Shown here: positions 1 to 6,766 of the stretch, piece by piece | Numbering within the stretch: position 1 is the first letter of the stretch | Layout: every line of letters begins with the position of its first letter | Source: JANOXC01 sp031418215 | GTDB taxonomy: Bacteria > Bacteroidota > Bacteroidia > AKYH767-A > OLB10 | Direction: 5' to 3' | Length of the DNA stretch: 14,942 bases | NCBI GenBank assembly: GCA_031418215.1 | Contig: JANOXC010000145.1 | Location: forward strand, 1-14,942 | The notes under the pieces: model-generated | Told to the model about the DNA's origin: nothing | Seen by the model: the letters and a program-made list of their open reading frames with translations, nothing else | The model's database searches: none | Position numbers and translations under genes: made by a program

Positions 1-1512
1 ACGCTGAAAAAACGCCAATGGGTTAAGTGTGTCATCACTGATAAGGGTTTTAATGTATTCTTTGGCATCATTAATAAAATAGCTGTTTGTTTTTCGGATA
101 GCTTCTGTCCAGTCTATGGCTTTACTCTTTGAATTATTGGAAAATGTACCGTCAGTTTTTAACTCATTGTTTGTGAAAACAAATGATTTATTTTCAAGCT
201 TATTAATTTTATTCAGCAGATGACTGTTAATGGAATGTACTTCTTCTAGTTCATTATTTTCTGAAATATAAAAAAATGACTGGAATTGAATGTTTAATGT
301 GTCAATTGCTGTTTTTGGAGTTTGTTCAAAATCAGCACTGAGTCGGAACAAACCAGCAATCAGTGTTGAATCACGACTAAGCTGTGAGTTGCTTTTTGCA
401 TGAAATACATCACTCATCATTTGACCTGTTTCCATGTCCTTTTTTGAGCCGGCAACATCATGCAAAAGAAATTTAATTTCGGCCCGGTTATAATAGGCTT
501 CTAAAAAGTAAGGATACAATTTGATGATTTTGTCATAATCTTTTATGGCGCCTTTTAAATCTTTATTGGTTTTTTTCAATTTGGCACGATTGAACAATGC
601 CTGAACATTATCTGGATTAATAAGTAATACCTTGTTGAAGTCCTCTATTGCTTTTTTATATTGCTGCATATTGGAATATAAAACACCCCTGTTAAAGTAA
701 GCATAGGAATTATCCGGCTCATATTGCAAAACCATGTTGTAATCACGCAAGACTGATTTGTTGTCATTTAATTTTAGCGCTGCCTCAGCTCTGTTGTAAT
801 AGGCAAAAGTGTAAGAAGAATCCTTTTGAATGCAAATGTTGTAATCCTGAATCGCATCAAGGCAATTACCTTGCTTAAATTTTGTAATGCCTCTTCTTAC
901 ATAAGCATCTAAATTACTCGGATTCATTTTTATTGCAATGTCATAATCGCAAAGTGCATTGTCATAGTTGGCAAGTGCATCCTCCGCGGCAGCCCTGCAT
1001 AAAAAGACATCCTCAGTAAGAATATTCCACTGCAAAGCTTTGTTGCAATCTGCAATAGTGGCAGGAAAATCATTTAATGCTAATTTAATAAATGCCCTTT
1101 CGATATATAATTTAGGCTCTTTGGGTTGGAATTCAATTACCTTATTAAGATCTTCCAGTGCGCCAGTATAATTACTCAGACGATAACGGACTTGCGATCG
1201 ATAATGACAGGCATCGTAATAATAAGGGTTGTAACTGGTAAGGGAAGTAGTAAAATCCTGCTCCGCCCCAATATTATCGAACAATGAATATTTACAAGCT
1301 GCTCTAAAAAAATAGGGGATTACATTATAAGGTTCAGCGTTGATGCAGATATTTAATTTTTTAATGGCATCAGCAAAATTGCTTTGGTCAATATCTTTTT
1401 TTGCCGATTCCAGATATGCCTCCACTCTATATTGCCCCTTTAGGGAAAAACACAGCAATTGCAAGGAAACCATTAAAAGTATGCATCTGTTAATTGATAA
1501 AGGGCGTCTCAA
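1..1512 (-). CDS. Exported tetratricopeptide-repeat protein, 3' end outside the window
   Basis: The frame is open from codon 1 to the left edge (504 codons), so the C-terminus is missing. About ten tandem 34-residue TPR units span roughly residues 32-373, with signature stretches such as AYYNRAE, AYFNRG and YKKAIEDFNKVL. A non-TPR, Ser/Asn/Lys-rich region follows. TPR arrays are protein-binding scaffolds; the partner is unknown here. The start is not obvious. The first ATG (1473) gives a hydrophobic N-terminus with no basic residues. A TTG at 1512 in the same frame gives RRPLSINR followed by ILLMVSLQLLCFS and LKGQ, a much better signal peptide, and it lies about 27 bases below the predicted transcription start. 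I therefore chose TTG, with ATG 1473 as the alternative. An in-frame TGA lies about 20 codons further upstream. The protein is probably periplasmic or at the envelope. No specific function is recognised; the repeat fold is certain, the start less so. Confidence 0.85.
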   Translation of the reverse strand, partial: MRRPLSINRCILLMVSLQLLCFSLKGQYRVEAYLESAKKDIDQSNFADAIKKLNICINAEPYNVIPYFFRAACKYSLFDNIGAEQDFTTSLTSYNPYYYDACHYRSQVRYRLSNYTGALEDLNKVIEFQPKEPKLYIERAFIKLALNDFPATIADCNKALQWNILTEDVFLCRAAAEDALANYDNALCDYDIAIKMNPSNLDAYVRRGITKFKQGNCLDAIQDYNICIQKDSSYTFAYYNRAEAALKLNDNKSVLRDYNMVLQYEPDNSYAYFNRGVLYSNMQQYKKAIEDFNKVLLINPDNVQALFNRAKLKKTNKDLKGAIKDYDKIIKLYPYFLEAYYNRAEIKFLLHDVAGSKKDMETGQMMSDVFHAKSNSQLSRDSTLIAGLFRLSADFEQTPKTAIDTLNIQFQSFFYISENNELEEVHSINSHLLNKINKLENKSFVFTNNELKTDGTFSNNSKSKAIDWTEAIRKTNSYFINDAKEYIKTLISDDTLNPLAFFQR

Positions 1513-1545
1513 TGGATACAACTGATTTAATAAAATCTTGGGCCT

Positions 1546-1553
1546 CAAAATTA
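1546..1553 (-). promoter_or_regulatory. Bacteroidota -7 element (TAATTTTG) of the TPR gene
   Basis: On the minus strand the sequence reads TAATTTTG, an exact match to the Bacteroidota consensus TAnnTTTG. Transcription would start near 1539, giving a leader of about 27 bases to the TTG at 1512. No well-spaced -33 TTG is visible, so this rests on one half-site and its position. Confidence 0.45.
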
Positions 1554-1635
1554 GTTTATTAACGTTGACGGCCTTTATTCAAAATGTTAAAAGCGGTTAA
1601 TACTTAAGCATTACTAAAAAGCCATTGCAATAAAC

Positions 1636-1664
1636 AAATAAAAGCCCGTTTACTCCAGGACTTT
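1636..1664 (-). terminator. Probable intrinsic terminator of the hydroxylase gene
   Basis: Reading the minus strand just after the stop codon, AAAGTCC (1664-1658) can pair with GGGCTTT (1647-1641) across a 10-base loop, including one G-T pair. The stem runs straight into TTTATTTG. The stem is short and the T run is interrupted, so confidence is moderate. The remaining gap up to about 1540 shows no other structure. Confidence 0.5.
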
Positions 1665-1668
1665 CAAC

Positions 1669-2871
1669 TCACCTAACACTTGCTTTGATAGAATAATGAG
1701 TTTGAGCCATAAGAAAAATGGAAATCAACAGGAATAAAAGGAGGAACCATAAATAAATTTTAACATGAATGACCAAAGTTATAATCACCAACAATATGCC
1801 AAAAAGCAATCGTATCATTTCCTGTTTTTCAAAAGAAGCTTTAATGCTTTCATTCAAAATCATTGTGACATTGGTCATAGTGTAAACTCCCAGGAAGGAA
1901 AAAAGGAAAACTTCCCAACCTGTCAAAAAATTCTTATAAACCAACATTGAAATTAAACCGGTAACACTGCAGAGAAGCTGAAAATACGCATATGATTTCA
2001 AAACTGGTGAAATAAAAGTTTTCCCCCTCTGGAAAGCTAAATGCTGTAGCGGCGGTTGTCCCGGTTTCCATTCAGGTGGCATAAACCAAATTTTAATTTT
2101 ATCAGGCCATGATGCTGCCGATTTCATTGTTTTCCATAAATATTGATAGTAATAGGTTATTGCGGTAATTGGATTGTTATCCAAATAATCGCTGGTAATT
2201 CCGTATTTCACTTTTTCTGTTTCTTCCTGAAACGTGCCAAACAATTTATCCCAAATGATAAATGTAGAACCATAGTTTTTATCTATATATAGTTCGTTTT
2301 TGCCATGGTGAACACGATGCAATGACGGGGTCACAAATATTTTTTCAAGGAATGGTAGCTTAGGGATATATTCTGTATGCACAATGAAATCAAACAATCC
2401 GGAAACCTTTAGAATGAGCACTAAAATGATTGGAGAAAAGCCAAAAACAGGCAACAGCGCCCAGAAAATTATTCTATTGATACCCTGGAAGAGAGAGGTC
2501 CGGAATCCATTGGAGAAATTAAAAAATTCTGAGGAATGATGTGTTATGTGACCAGCCCATAGTATATTTATTCTATGTGAAAAACGATGGTACCAGTACG
2601 ATAAAAAATCAACAGCAAGATAGCCTCCAATCCATTGGTACCATATATTAGTTGTCGTAAAAAGACGGAAATGATTGTATGCATATTGCAAAACAAAATA
2701 TAGCAAGGTAAAATATATCAGCGAGCCTATCTGGTCGATTGCACCAATGGTAAGATTCATTGTGGTGTTTTCGGCAGTGTATCTTTTATCCCTTCTGGTG
2801 TAACTTACAACCCATTCAATAGCCATCACCAATAAAAAAACTGGAATTAATAAGGCGCCTATATTGATCAT
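1669..2871 (-). CDS. Membrane di-iron hydroxylase, sterol desaturase superfamily, alkylglycerol monooxygenase-like
   Basis: This 400-residue integral membrane protein belongs to the fatty acid hydroxylase/sterol desaturase superfamily, whose histidine clusters hold two irons for O2-dependent hydroxylation or desaturation of lipids. The clusters are visible: HRFSH (95-99), HITHH (108-112), His165 in HTEY, and HRVHH (185-189). Hydrophobic segments lie near 5-22, 48-65 and 130-160, and four more at about 297-389 follow the catalytic core. The stretches WAGHITHHSSE, HRVHHGKN, IDKNY and IIWDKLFGTF closely resemble, from memory, animal alkylglycerol monooxygenase (AGMO/TMEM195), which cleaves ether lipids using tetrahydrobiopterin. 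Substrate and cofactor cannot be read from sequence; a sterol, carotenoid or fatty acyl substrate remains possible. The gene stands alone, with its own promoter and terminator. Confidence 0.9.
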   Translation of the reverse strand: MINIGALLIPVFLLVMAIEWVVSYTRRDKRYTAENTTMNLTIGAIDQIGSLIYFTLLYFVLQYAYNHFRLFTTTNIWYQWIGGYLAVDFLSYWYHRFSHRINILWAGHITHHSSEFFNFSNGFRTSLFQGINRIIFWALLPVFGFSPIILVLILKVSGLFDFIVHTEYIPKLPFLEKIFVTPSLHRVHHGKNELYIDKNYGSTFIIWDKLFGTFQEETEKVKYGITSDYLDNNPITAITYYYQYLWKTMKSAASWPDKIKIWFMPPEWKPGQPPLQHLAFQRGKTFISPVLKSYAYFQLLCSVTGLISMLVYKNFLTGWEVFLFSFLGVYTMTNVTMILNESIKASFEKQEMIRLLFGILLVIITLVIHVKIYLWFLLLFLLISIFLMAQTHYSIKASVR

Positions 2872-2903
2872 GGCTTTATTAAATTGATTTTAGAAAATTA
2901 TGA

Positions 2904-2934
2904 TAAAGGTAAATGAACATAGCTGTTATTGCAA
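2904..2934 (-). promoter_or_regulatory. Promoter of the hydroxylase gene
   Basis: On the minus strand a TTG (2934-2932) is followed after 20 bases by TACCTTTA (2911-2904), a 7 of 8 match to TAnnTTTG. This fits the Bacteroidota layout of a -33 TTG, a spacer of about 17-23 bases and the -7 box. Transcription would start near 2897, about 26 bases before the ATG. Confidence 0.55.
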
Positions 2935-3039
2935 GGATATGAATCATTAGTACGCCTGTTGAGAATTTTAAGCAAGGGGCCTCTGACTTTTAGTGTCCCC
3001 AATTTTTTAAAAAATGGAGCTAGTAATTCTTAAAAAACA

Positions 3040-3047
3040 TACCTTCG
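3040..3047 (+). promoter_or_regulatory. Candidate -7 element (TACCTTCG) of tRNA-Leu
   Basis: TACCTTCG matches TAnnTTTG at 7 of 8 positions and sits 16 bases upstream of the mature tRNA 5' end, leaving a leader of about 10 bases. No clear -33 element is seen upstream; the region is A/T-rich. Confidence 0.4.
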
Positions 3048-3063
3048 CAGTTCAATGTCCTTT

Positions 3064-3147
3064 GCCCGGGTGGCGGAATTGGTAGACGCGCTGGTCTCAA
3101 ACACCTGTAACTTCACGGTTGTATCGGTTCGACTCCGATCCCGGGTA
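3064..3147 (+). tRNA. tRNA-Leu (anticodon CAA)
   Basis: An 84-base class II tRNA that reads the leucine codon UUG. The acceptor stem is GCCCGGG (3064-3070) with CCCGGGT (3140-3146), closing in a G-U pair, then discriminator A at 3147. The D arm is GCG/CGC with GGTAGA in the loop. The anticodon loop CTCAAAC (3096-3102) holds CAA at 3098-3100. A long variable arm (about 3108-3122) contains AAC/GTT pairing. The T arm is ATCGG, TTCGACT, CCGAT (3123-3139). CCA is not encoded: the genome reads CTA after the discriminator. The anticodon stem CTGGT/ACCTG has one U-U mismatch (positions 28 and 42). Confidence 0.96.
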
Positions 3148-3164
3148 CTAAATCATTAACTTTG

Positions 3165-3201
3165 AATTGGCTATCAGTATTCTGATAGCCAATTTCTTTT
3201 T
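3165..3201 (+). terminator. Intrinsic terminator behind tRNA-Leu
   Basis: A perfect 13-base-pair stem, AATTGGCTATCAG (3165-3177) with CTGATAGCCAATT (3182-3194), closes on a four-base TATT loop and is followed by TCTTTTT. It begins 17 bases after the tRNA, so the tRNA is probably a single-gene transcript. Confidence 0.9.
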
Positions 3202-3290
3202 ATAGGCAGTTGGTTTTTCATAAATCGTATCCATTAATATTAATTTAGAGGTAGAAATACCACACTAGTTGCGATTTTCTATTCCCCTCA

Positions 3291-3330
3291 TTTTCAAATT
3301 ATCACATTTTCAAATCATCAAATTATCCCC
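3291..3330 (+). repeat. Octamer-phased intergenic repeat
   Basis: Five consecutive 8-base units: TTTTCAAA, TTATCACA, TTTTCAAA, TCATCAAA, TTATCCCC. The consensus is about TTWTCAMA, with the last unit degenerate. It lies between the tRNA terminator and the ComF-family gene, ending 26 bases before that ATG, so it could fall in the promoter or leader. Nothing else is visible between 3202 and 3290. Confidence 0.65.
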
Positions 3331-3356
3331 ATATTTACAGTCTAACCTATGCGCTT

Positions 3357-4046
3357 ATGTTTTCTTTTTTTGGCGATTTTGTATCGCTGCTCTATCCCGA
3401 TATCTGCCGGGCTTGTGGAAATAGTATGGTAAAAGGCGAGGAAGTGATCTGCCTAAGCTGCATCATGCACCTGCCAAGGACAAATTTCCACCTCGACCCC
3501 ATCAACCCGGTTATTAAACATTTTTGGGGCAAAGTGCCTGTCGAGGCTGCCACTGCTTATTATTATTTTAACAAAGGGGAGAAGGTGCAGCAACTCATCC
3601 ATGCTTTGAAATACAAGGGTAAGCCGGAGGTTGGTCATAAAATTGGTCGGATGTTGGGCATTGATTTACAGGCCAGCGCATTGTATAAAAATGTGGAGAC
3701 CATCGTCCCTGTGCCATTGCACATCAATAAAATCCGGATAAGAGGGTATAACCAAAGTGAACAAATTGCCATTGGTTTGGCTGATGCCTACAAAACGACT
3801 TGTTCTAATTTGTTGCAACGACGCAGGCATACAGAGACACAAACAAGAAAGCATCGTTTTGAGCGGTTTGAAAATGTAAACCGTGTTTTTGAGGTGATCA
3901 ATGCCGACTTGCTTATCAATAAACACATATTGTTGGTGGATGATGTGATTACCACGGGCTCCACGCTGGTGTCTTGTGCAGAGGAGCTATTAAAGGTTAA
4001 AGGAGTAAGAGTGAGTATTGCTGCCATGGCTTATGCTGCACGTTAA
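3357..4046 (+). CDS. ComF-family phosphoribosyltransferase-like protein
   Basis: The 229-residue product has the standard ComF/GntX layout. An N-terminal zinc-ribbon-like segment carries Cys17, Cys20, Cys32 and Cys35. A type I phosphoribosyltransferase domain follows, with PVPLH (118-122), RGYNQSEQIA (129-138) and the PRPP-binding motif VDDVITTGST (194-203). Length is normal for the family. In Bacillus and Haemophilus, ComF proteins are needed for uptake of transforming DNA; in other bacteria a role in DNA metabolism is assumed and the enzymatic activity is unknown. It is first in a plus-strand run with the reductase, the lipoprotein and the Rid protein, but the 50-base gap and the promoter box before the next gene suggest it may be its own transcript. 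The chosen ATG keeps the full LYPDICRAC start; there is no Shine-Dalgarno sequence. Confidence 0.92.
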   Translation: MFSFFGDFVSLLYPDICRACGNSMVKGEEVICLSCIMHLPRTNFHLDPINPVIKHFWGKVPVEAATAYYYFNKGEKVQQLIHALKYKGKPEVGHKIGRMLGIDLQASALYKNVETIVPVPLHINKIRIRGYNQSEQIAIGLADAYKTTCSNLLQRRRHTETQTRKHRFERFENVNRVFEVINADLLINKHILLVDDVITTGSTLVSCAEELLKVKGVRVSIAAMAYAAR

Positions 4047-4069
4047 GCACATCGCTTTGAGCATAATTC

Positions 4070-4077
4070 TATATTTG
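4070..4077 (+). promoter_or_regulatory. -7 element (TATATTTG) upstream of the methionine sulfoxide reductase
   Basis: TATATTTG is an exact TAnnTTTG match in the 50-base gap after the ComF-family gene. Transcription would start near 4084, 13 bases before the ATG. A TTTG at 4056 is too close to act as the -33 element. This suggests the downstream genes can be transcribed separately from the ComF-family gene. Confidence 0.5.
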
Positions 4078-4096
4078 CTGTCAGAATTTAAATGTA

Positions 4097-4582
4097 ATGG
4101 CTGATACGCTGAGCCTTGCCGGAGCAAATGCAACGAAGAAGGAGAAATATGAATTGCTAATTCCCCAGTTGAAAGCACTGGTGGCAGGGGAACCGGATTT
4201 AATAGCCAACCTGGCTAACCTGATGGCTGCTTTGAAAGAGGCTATGGGATTTTTATGGATAGGTGTTTATTTTGTGAAAGGCAATGAATTGGTGTTGGGT
4301 CCTTTTCAGGGTCCGTTAGCCTGTACACGCATCGGATATGGAAAAGGAGTTTGTGGCACAGCCTGGAAAGAGAAGAAGGTAATCGTGGTGGCTGATGTCA
4401 TGTTATTCCCCGGACATATCGCCTGCAGCTCATTATCGAAATCGGAAATTGTACTTCCGGTTTTTAAGGATGGAGAAGTAAATATTATTGTTGATGCAGA
4501 CAGTGAACAATTGGCACATTTTGATGTTGTTGATCAGCAATATTTGCAACAGGTTGTAAGTTTAATTGAATCACTGCTTTGA
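4097..4582 (+). CDS. msrC: Free methionine-(R)-sulfoxide reductase (GAF-domain fRMsr)
   Basis: A 161-residue protein that is a single GAF domain. It matches the fRMsr group (E. coli MsrC/YebR), which reduces free L-methionine-(R)-sulfoxide to methionine in the cytoplasm with thioredoxin. The diagnostic stretches are GPFQGPLAC (68-76), GVCGTA (85-90) and GHIACSS (106-112), followed by SEIVLP. The three redox cysteines, Cys76, Cys86 and Cys110, have the same 10 and 24 residue spacing as Cys84, Cys94 and Cys118 of the E. coli enzyme, so activity is likely retained. The usual VLDIDSP near the C-terminus is here IIVDADSE, a mild divergence. Its stop overlaps the ATG of the lipoprotein gene by one base, indicating co-transcription. 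Role inferred: oxidative damage repair. Confidence 0.93.
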   Translation: MADTLSLAGANATKKEKYELLIPQLKALVAGEPDLIANLANLMAALKEAMGFLWIGVYFVKGNELVLGPFQGPLACTRIGYGKGVCGTAWKEKKVIVVADVMLFPGHIACSSLSKSEIVLPVFKDGEVNIIVDADSEQLAHFDVVDQQYLQQVVSLIESLL

Positions 4583-6213
4583 TGAAGGGTAATAGATGGT
4601 CGTTGATATATATTGCTGGACTTATATATATTTTTTCATCGTGCGCTAACCGCGTTACGCCGACCGGTGGAAAAAAAGATGAAAAACCACCGGCACCGCA
4701 GTCTTTTGAGCCTCCGAATTATTCCATCAACTTTAAAAACAAAAAGGTGGTCATTGATTTTGATGAATATATTCAGCTGAATGAATTACAGAAACAATTA
4801 ATCGTTTCTCCATTGATGGATCCTCCTCCCGTTATCAATGCTAAGAAAAAGTCATTGATTATTGAACTGCCTGAGAATTTAAGAATTAATACAACTTACA
4901 CACTTAACTTCGGAAAGGCCATTGCCGACATTCATGAAAATAATGCTATTGAGTCATTTCAATATGTGTTTTCAACCGGCAGTATCCTCGACTCGCTTTT
5001 TATTAAAGGAAAAACCTTGGATGCTTACAAACAAAAAGGGGAAAAAGGAATCTGTGTTTTATTGTATCGAAACTTCGATGATTCGCTGCCCTTAAAAAGC
5101 AAACCCGATTATTTTGCCCGTACGAATGAGAATGGGGAGTTCAGAATGAATAATATCGGTCCGGGACAATATATGATGGTAGCCCTGAATGACAAGAACT
5201 CAAATTATATTTGTGACAGTCCGGTGGAAGAAGACATCTCACTTTCTCAATTGGTAGTTCCGGATTCAAATGAAGTGGTATTAAATTATTTTACTGAACA
5301 GCCAACAGGTTTATATATCAGGAAAATTAATTATACAGGTGATAAAAGGTGGAGTGTATTAATGAACAAAACATCAGATTCTGCTTCCTTAACACCTTTA
5401 AACAATCAGCAACCTGCATATCTTGAATCATGGAGTTCCGGACACGACACTGTATATATCTGGTGTGCCGATACACTTCAGGATTCTTTATATATAAAAG
5501 TACTAAACAGCAATGCTGTTGTTGATACAGTAAGAATCGAGTTGTCTAAATCCCAGTCTGCTAAATCAAAGGGCAGAGGTAGTGGTGAAGCTGTTAATGC
5601 AAAATATTTTTTTATTGAAAGCAGTTCTGCCAGTACAGGGTTAAAGCCATTTTCCAACCTTGAAATGCTATTTAAGAATCCTATTGTCCAACTTAATGCG
5701 GGCCAATTTTTATTGAAAGAAGATTCAGTACCTGTTGAGAAATTCGGTCTGACTTTTTCTGATACATTGAGGCGTAAATTGTTGGTAACCACAAAATGGA
5801 AGGAGGAGCGTCGCTATCAGTTAACATTGCTTCCGGGAGCTGTAGTAGATTTTATGGGCATTGCAAACGACACCATTCAATTGTTTTTTCCGGTAAAGAG
5901 TTCAGCAGAATTTGGAACACTGGAGCTGATGATAACTGATCTTCCACCAGGAAACTTTATTTTGCAATTGATAAAAGGGGAAGCTGGCGTTGTAAATCAA
6001 ACGAAGATTACTGCATCCGGGAAATATGAATTCAAAGCATTGGATCCTGCTAAATACCGATTATGTCTTGTTGATGACAGCAATAACAACGGACGATGGG
6101 ATACTGGGAACTACCTGAAAAAGATTGCTCCGGAAAAAGTTTATTATTATGAGCAGGAAATTACTGTTAGGTCCAATTGGGAATTGGAGCAGGAATGGAA
6201 AATAGTTCGTTAA
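4582..6213 (+). CDS. Ig-like (Big_5/SbsA-type) domain lipoprotein
   Basis: A 543-residue envelope lipoprotein. The N-terminus has a basic start, a hydrophobic stretch and the lipobox-like IFSSC with Cys21 as lipidation site, then ANRVTPTGGKKDEKPP, a sequence style common in Bacteroidota lipoproteins with a Big_5 domain. The first domain (about 36-133) contains VVIDFDEYIQLNELQKQLIV and ends in YVFSTG. A carboxypeptidase-regulatory-like beta domain follows (about 140-225, NENGEFRMNNIGPGQYMMVA), and a similar unit recurs at the C-terminus (about 478-543, with DDSNNNGRWD). The function is not known; such beta-sandwich modules usually serve binding or surface structure. I start at the ATG whose A is the last base of the reductase stop; the TTG one codon earlier adds nothing. 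It is followed 22 bases later by the Rid gene. Confidence 0.88.
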   Translation: MKGNRWSLIYIAGLIYIFSSCANRVTPTGGKKDEKPPAPQSFEPPNYSINFKNKKVVIDFDEYIQLNELQKQLIVSPLMDPPPVINAKKKSLIIELPENLRINTTYTLNFGKAIADIHENNAIESFQYVFSTGSILDSLFIKGKTLDAYKQKGEKGICVLLYRNFDDSLPLKSKPDYFARTNENGEFRMNNIGPGQYMMVALNDKNSNYICDSPVEEDISLSQLVVPDSNEVVLNYFTEQPTGLYIRKINYTGDKRWSVLMNKTSDSASLTPLNNQQPAYLESWSSGHDTVYIWCADTLQDSLYIKVLNSNAVVDTVRIELSKSQSAKSKGRGSGEAVNAKYFFIESSSASTGLKPFSNLEMLFKNPIVQLNAGQFLLKEDSVPVEKFGLTFSDTLRRKLLVTTKWKEERRYQLTLLPGAVVDFMGIANDTIQLFFPVKSSAEFGTLELMITDLPPGNFILQLIKGEAGVVNQTKITASGKYEFKALDPAKYRLCLVDDSNNNGRWDTGNYLKKIAPEKVYYYEQEITVRSNWELEQEWKIVR

Positions 6214-6235
6214 TCTTTCTTTATATATATAAATT

Positions 6236-6652
6236 ATGAGTGAAGAAAAAATCAATTCATCGCGCGCACCGGAGCCTGTAGGCTTATATCCGCATGCCAG
6301 GAGAGTAGGCAACTTGTTATTCCTTTCCGGTGTAGGACCAAGAGAAAAAGGGAGTAAGAAGATACCCGGTGTAGAATTGGATGCTGTTGGAAAAATAATT
6401 TCCTATGATATTGAAGTGCAATGTCGCGCCGTTTTTCAAAACATAAAATATATATTAGAAGATGCAGGAAGCAGCTGGGATAAAATTGTGGATGTAACGG
6501 TCTTTTTAACCAATATGAAAGACGATTTCCAGATATATAATAAAGTATATGCAGAATTTTTCAAAGATAATTTGCCCTGCCGGACAACCCTTGAGATTAA
6601 TTGCCTGCCAACGCCAATTGCTATTGAGTTGAAAGTAATAGCGACGATATAG
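6236..6652 (+). CDS. Rid-family protein, 2-aminomuconate deaminase type
   Basis: A 138-residue RidA/YjgF/YER057c-fold protein, of typical length. Rid proteins are trimers that hydrolyse reactive enamine/imine intermediates. The conserved substrate-carboxylate arginine is present (Arg116 in PCRTTLE). The stretches GLYPHARRVGNLLFLSGVGP, IPGVELDA, SYDIEVQC, VDVTVFLTNMKDDF and LPTPIAIELK resemble, from memory, the 2-aminomuconate deaminases of tryptophan/kynurenine and aminophenol breakdown rather than housekeeping RidA. No other gene of that pathway is in the window, so the substrate is open; a general enamine deaminase is the alternative. It lies 22 bases after the lipoprotein gene and is likely the last gene of the run, with a terminator 15 bases downstream. 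No Shine-Dalgarno; the leader is only A/T. Confidence 0.88.
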   Translation: MSEEKINSSRAPEPVGLYPHARRVGNLLFLSGVGPREKGSKKIPGVELDAVGKIISYDIEVQCRAVFQNIKYILEDAGSSWDKIVDVTVFLTNMKDDFQIYNKVYAEFFKDNLPCRTTLEINCLPTPIAIELKVIATI

Positions 6653-6653
6653 A

Positions 6654-6688
6654 AGTTAGAATCAAGAACCAAGAATCAAGACTTGGTT
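6654..6688 (+). repeat. Heptamer-phased intergenic repeat, merged with a terminator
   Basis: Five in-register 7-base units start right after the Rid stop codon: AGTTAGA, ATCAAGA, ACCAAGA, ATCAAGA, CTTGGTT. The first four fit a consensus near ATCAAGA; the fifth is the reverse complement partner of the third and forms a hairpin with it. The same heptamer recurs at 14015-14049. Confidence 0.6.
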
Positions 6689-6692
6689 TTTT
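6667..6692 (+). terminator. Intrinsic terminator of the reductase-lipoprotein-Rid run
   Basis: AACCAAG (6667-6673) pairs perfectly with CTTGGTT (6682-6688) across an 8-base loop, and the stem runs into T residues up to 6692 (six T in all). It sits 15 bases after the Rid stop, pointing the right way. The 3' arm supplies part of the T tract, so the stem is modest. Confidence 0.7.
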
Positions 6693-6766
6693 ACTTTGCA
6701 AAATGATCCAAATTGGAGATGACGTTGCATCTATAACTGAAATTATTACGGCTAAAAAAGTAATCA

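Noticed and set aside
968..1525. Plus-strand open frames of 61-67 codons across the left region.
   Set aside because: They are antisense to the continuous TPR coding frame on the minus strand.
2976..3015. GGGG...CCCC hairpin followed by AATTTTTT and a 14-base palindrome (ATTTTTTAAAAAAT at 3002-3015) in the gap before the tRNA.
   Set aside because: The stem has only four G-C pairs around a 17-base loop and no plus-strand gene precedes it. The palindrome is only A and T, which arises easily by chance in such a gap.
4579..4584. TTG one codon before the lipoprotein ATG as the start.
   Set aside because: It would only add one residue; the ATG overlapping the reductase stop is the usual coupled arrangement.
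5478..5792. Minus-strand open frame of 104 codons inside the lipoprotein gene.
   Set aside because: It is antisense to a well-supported gene and has no recognisable domain, promoter or separate context.
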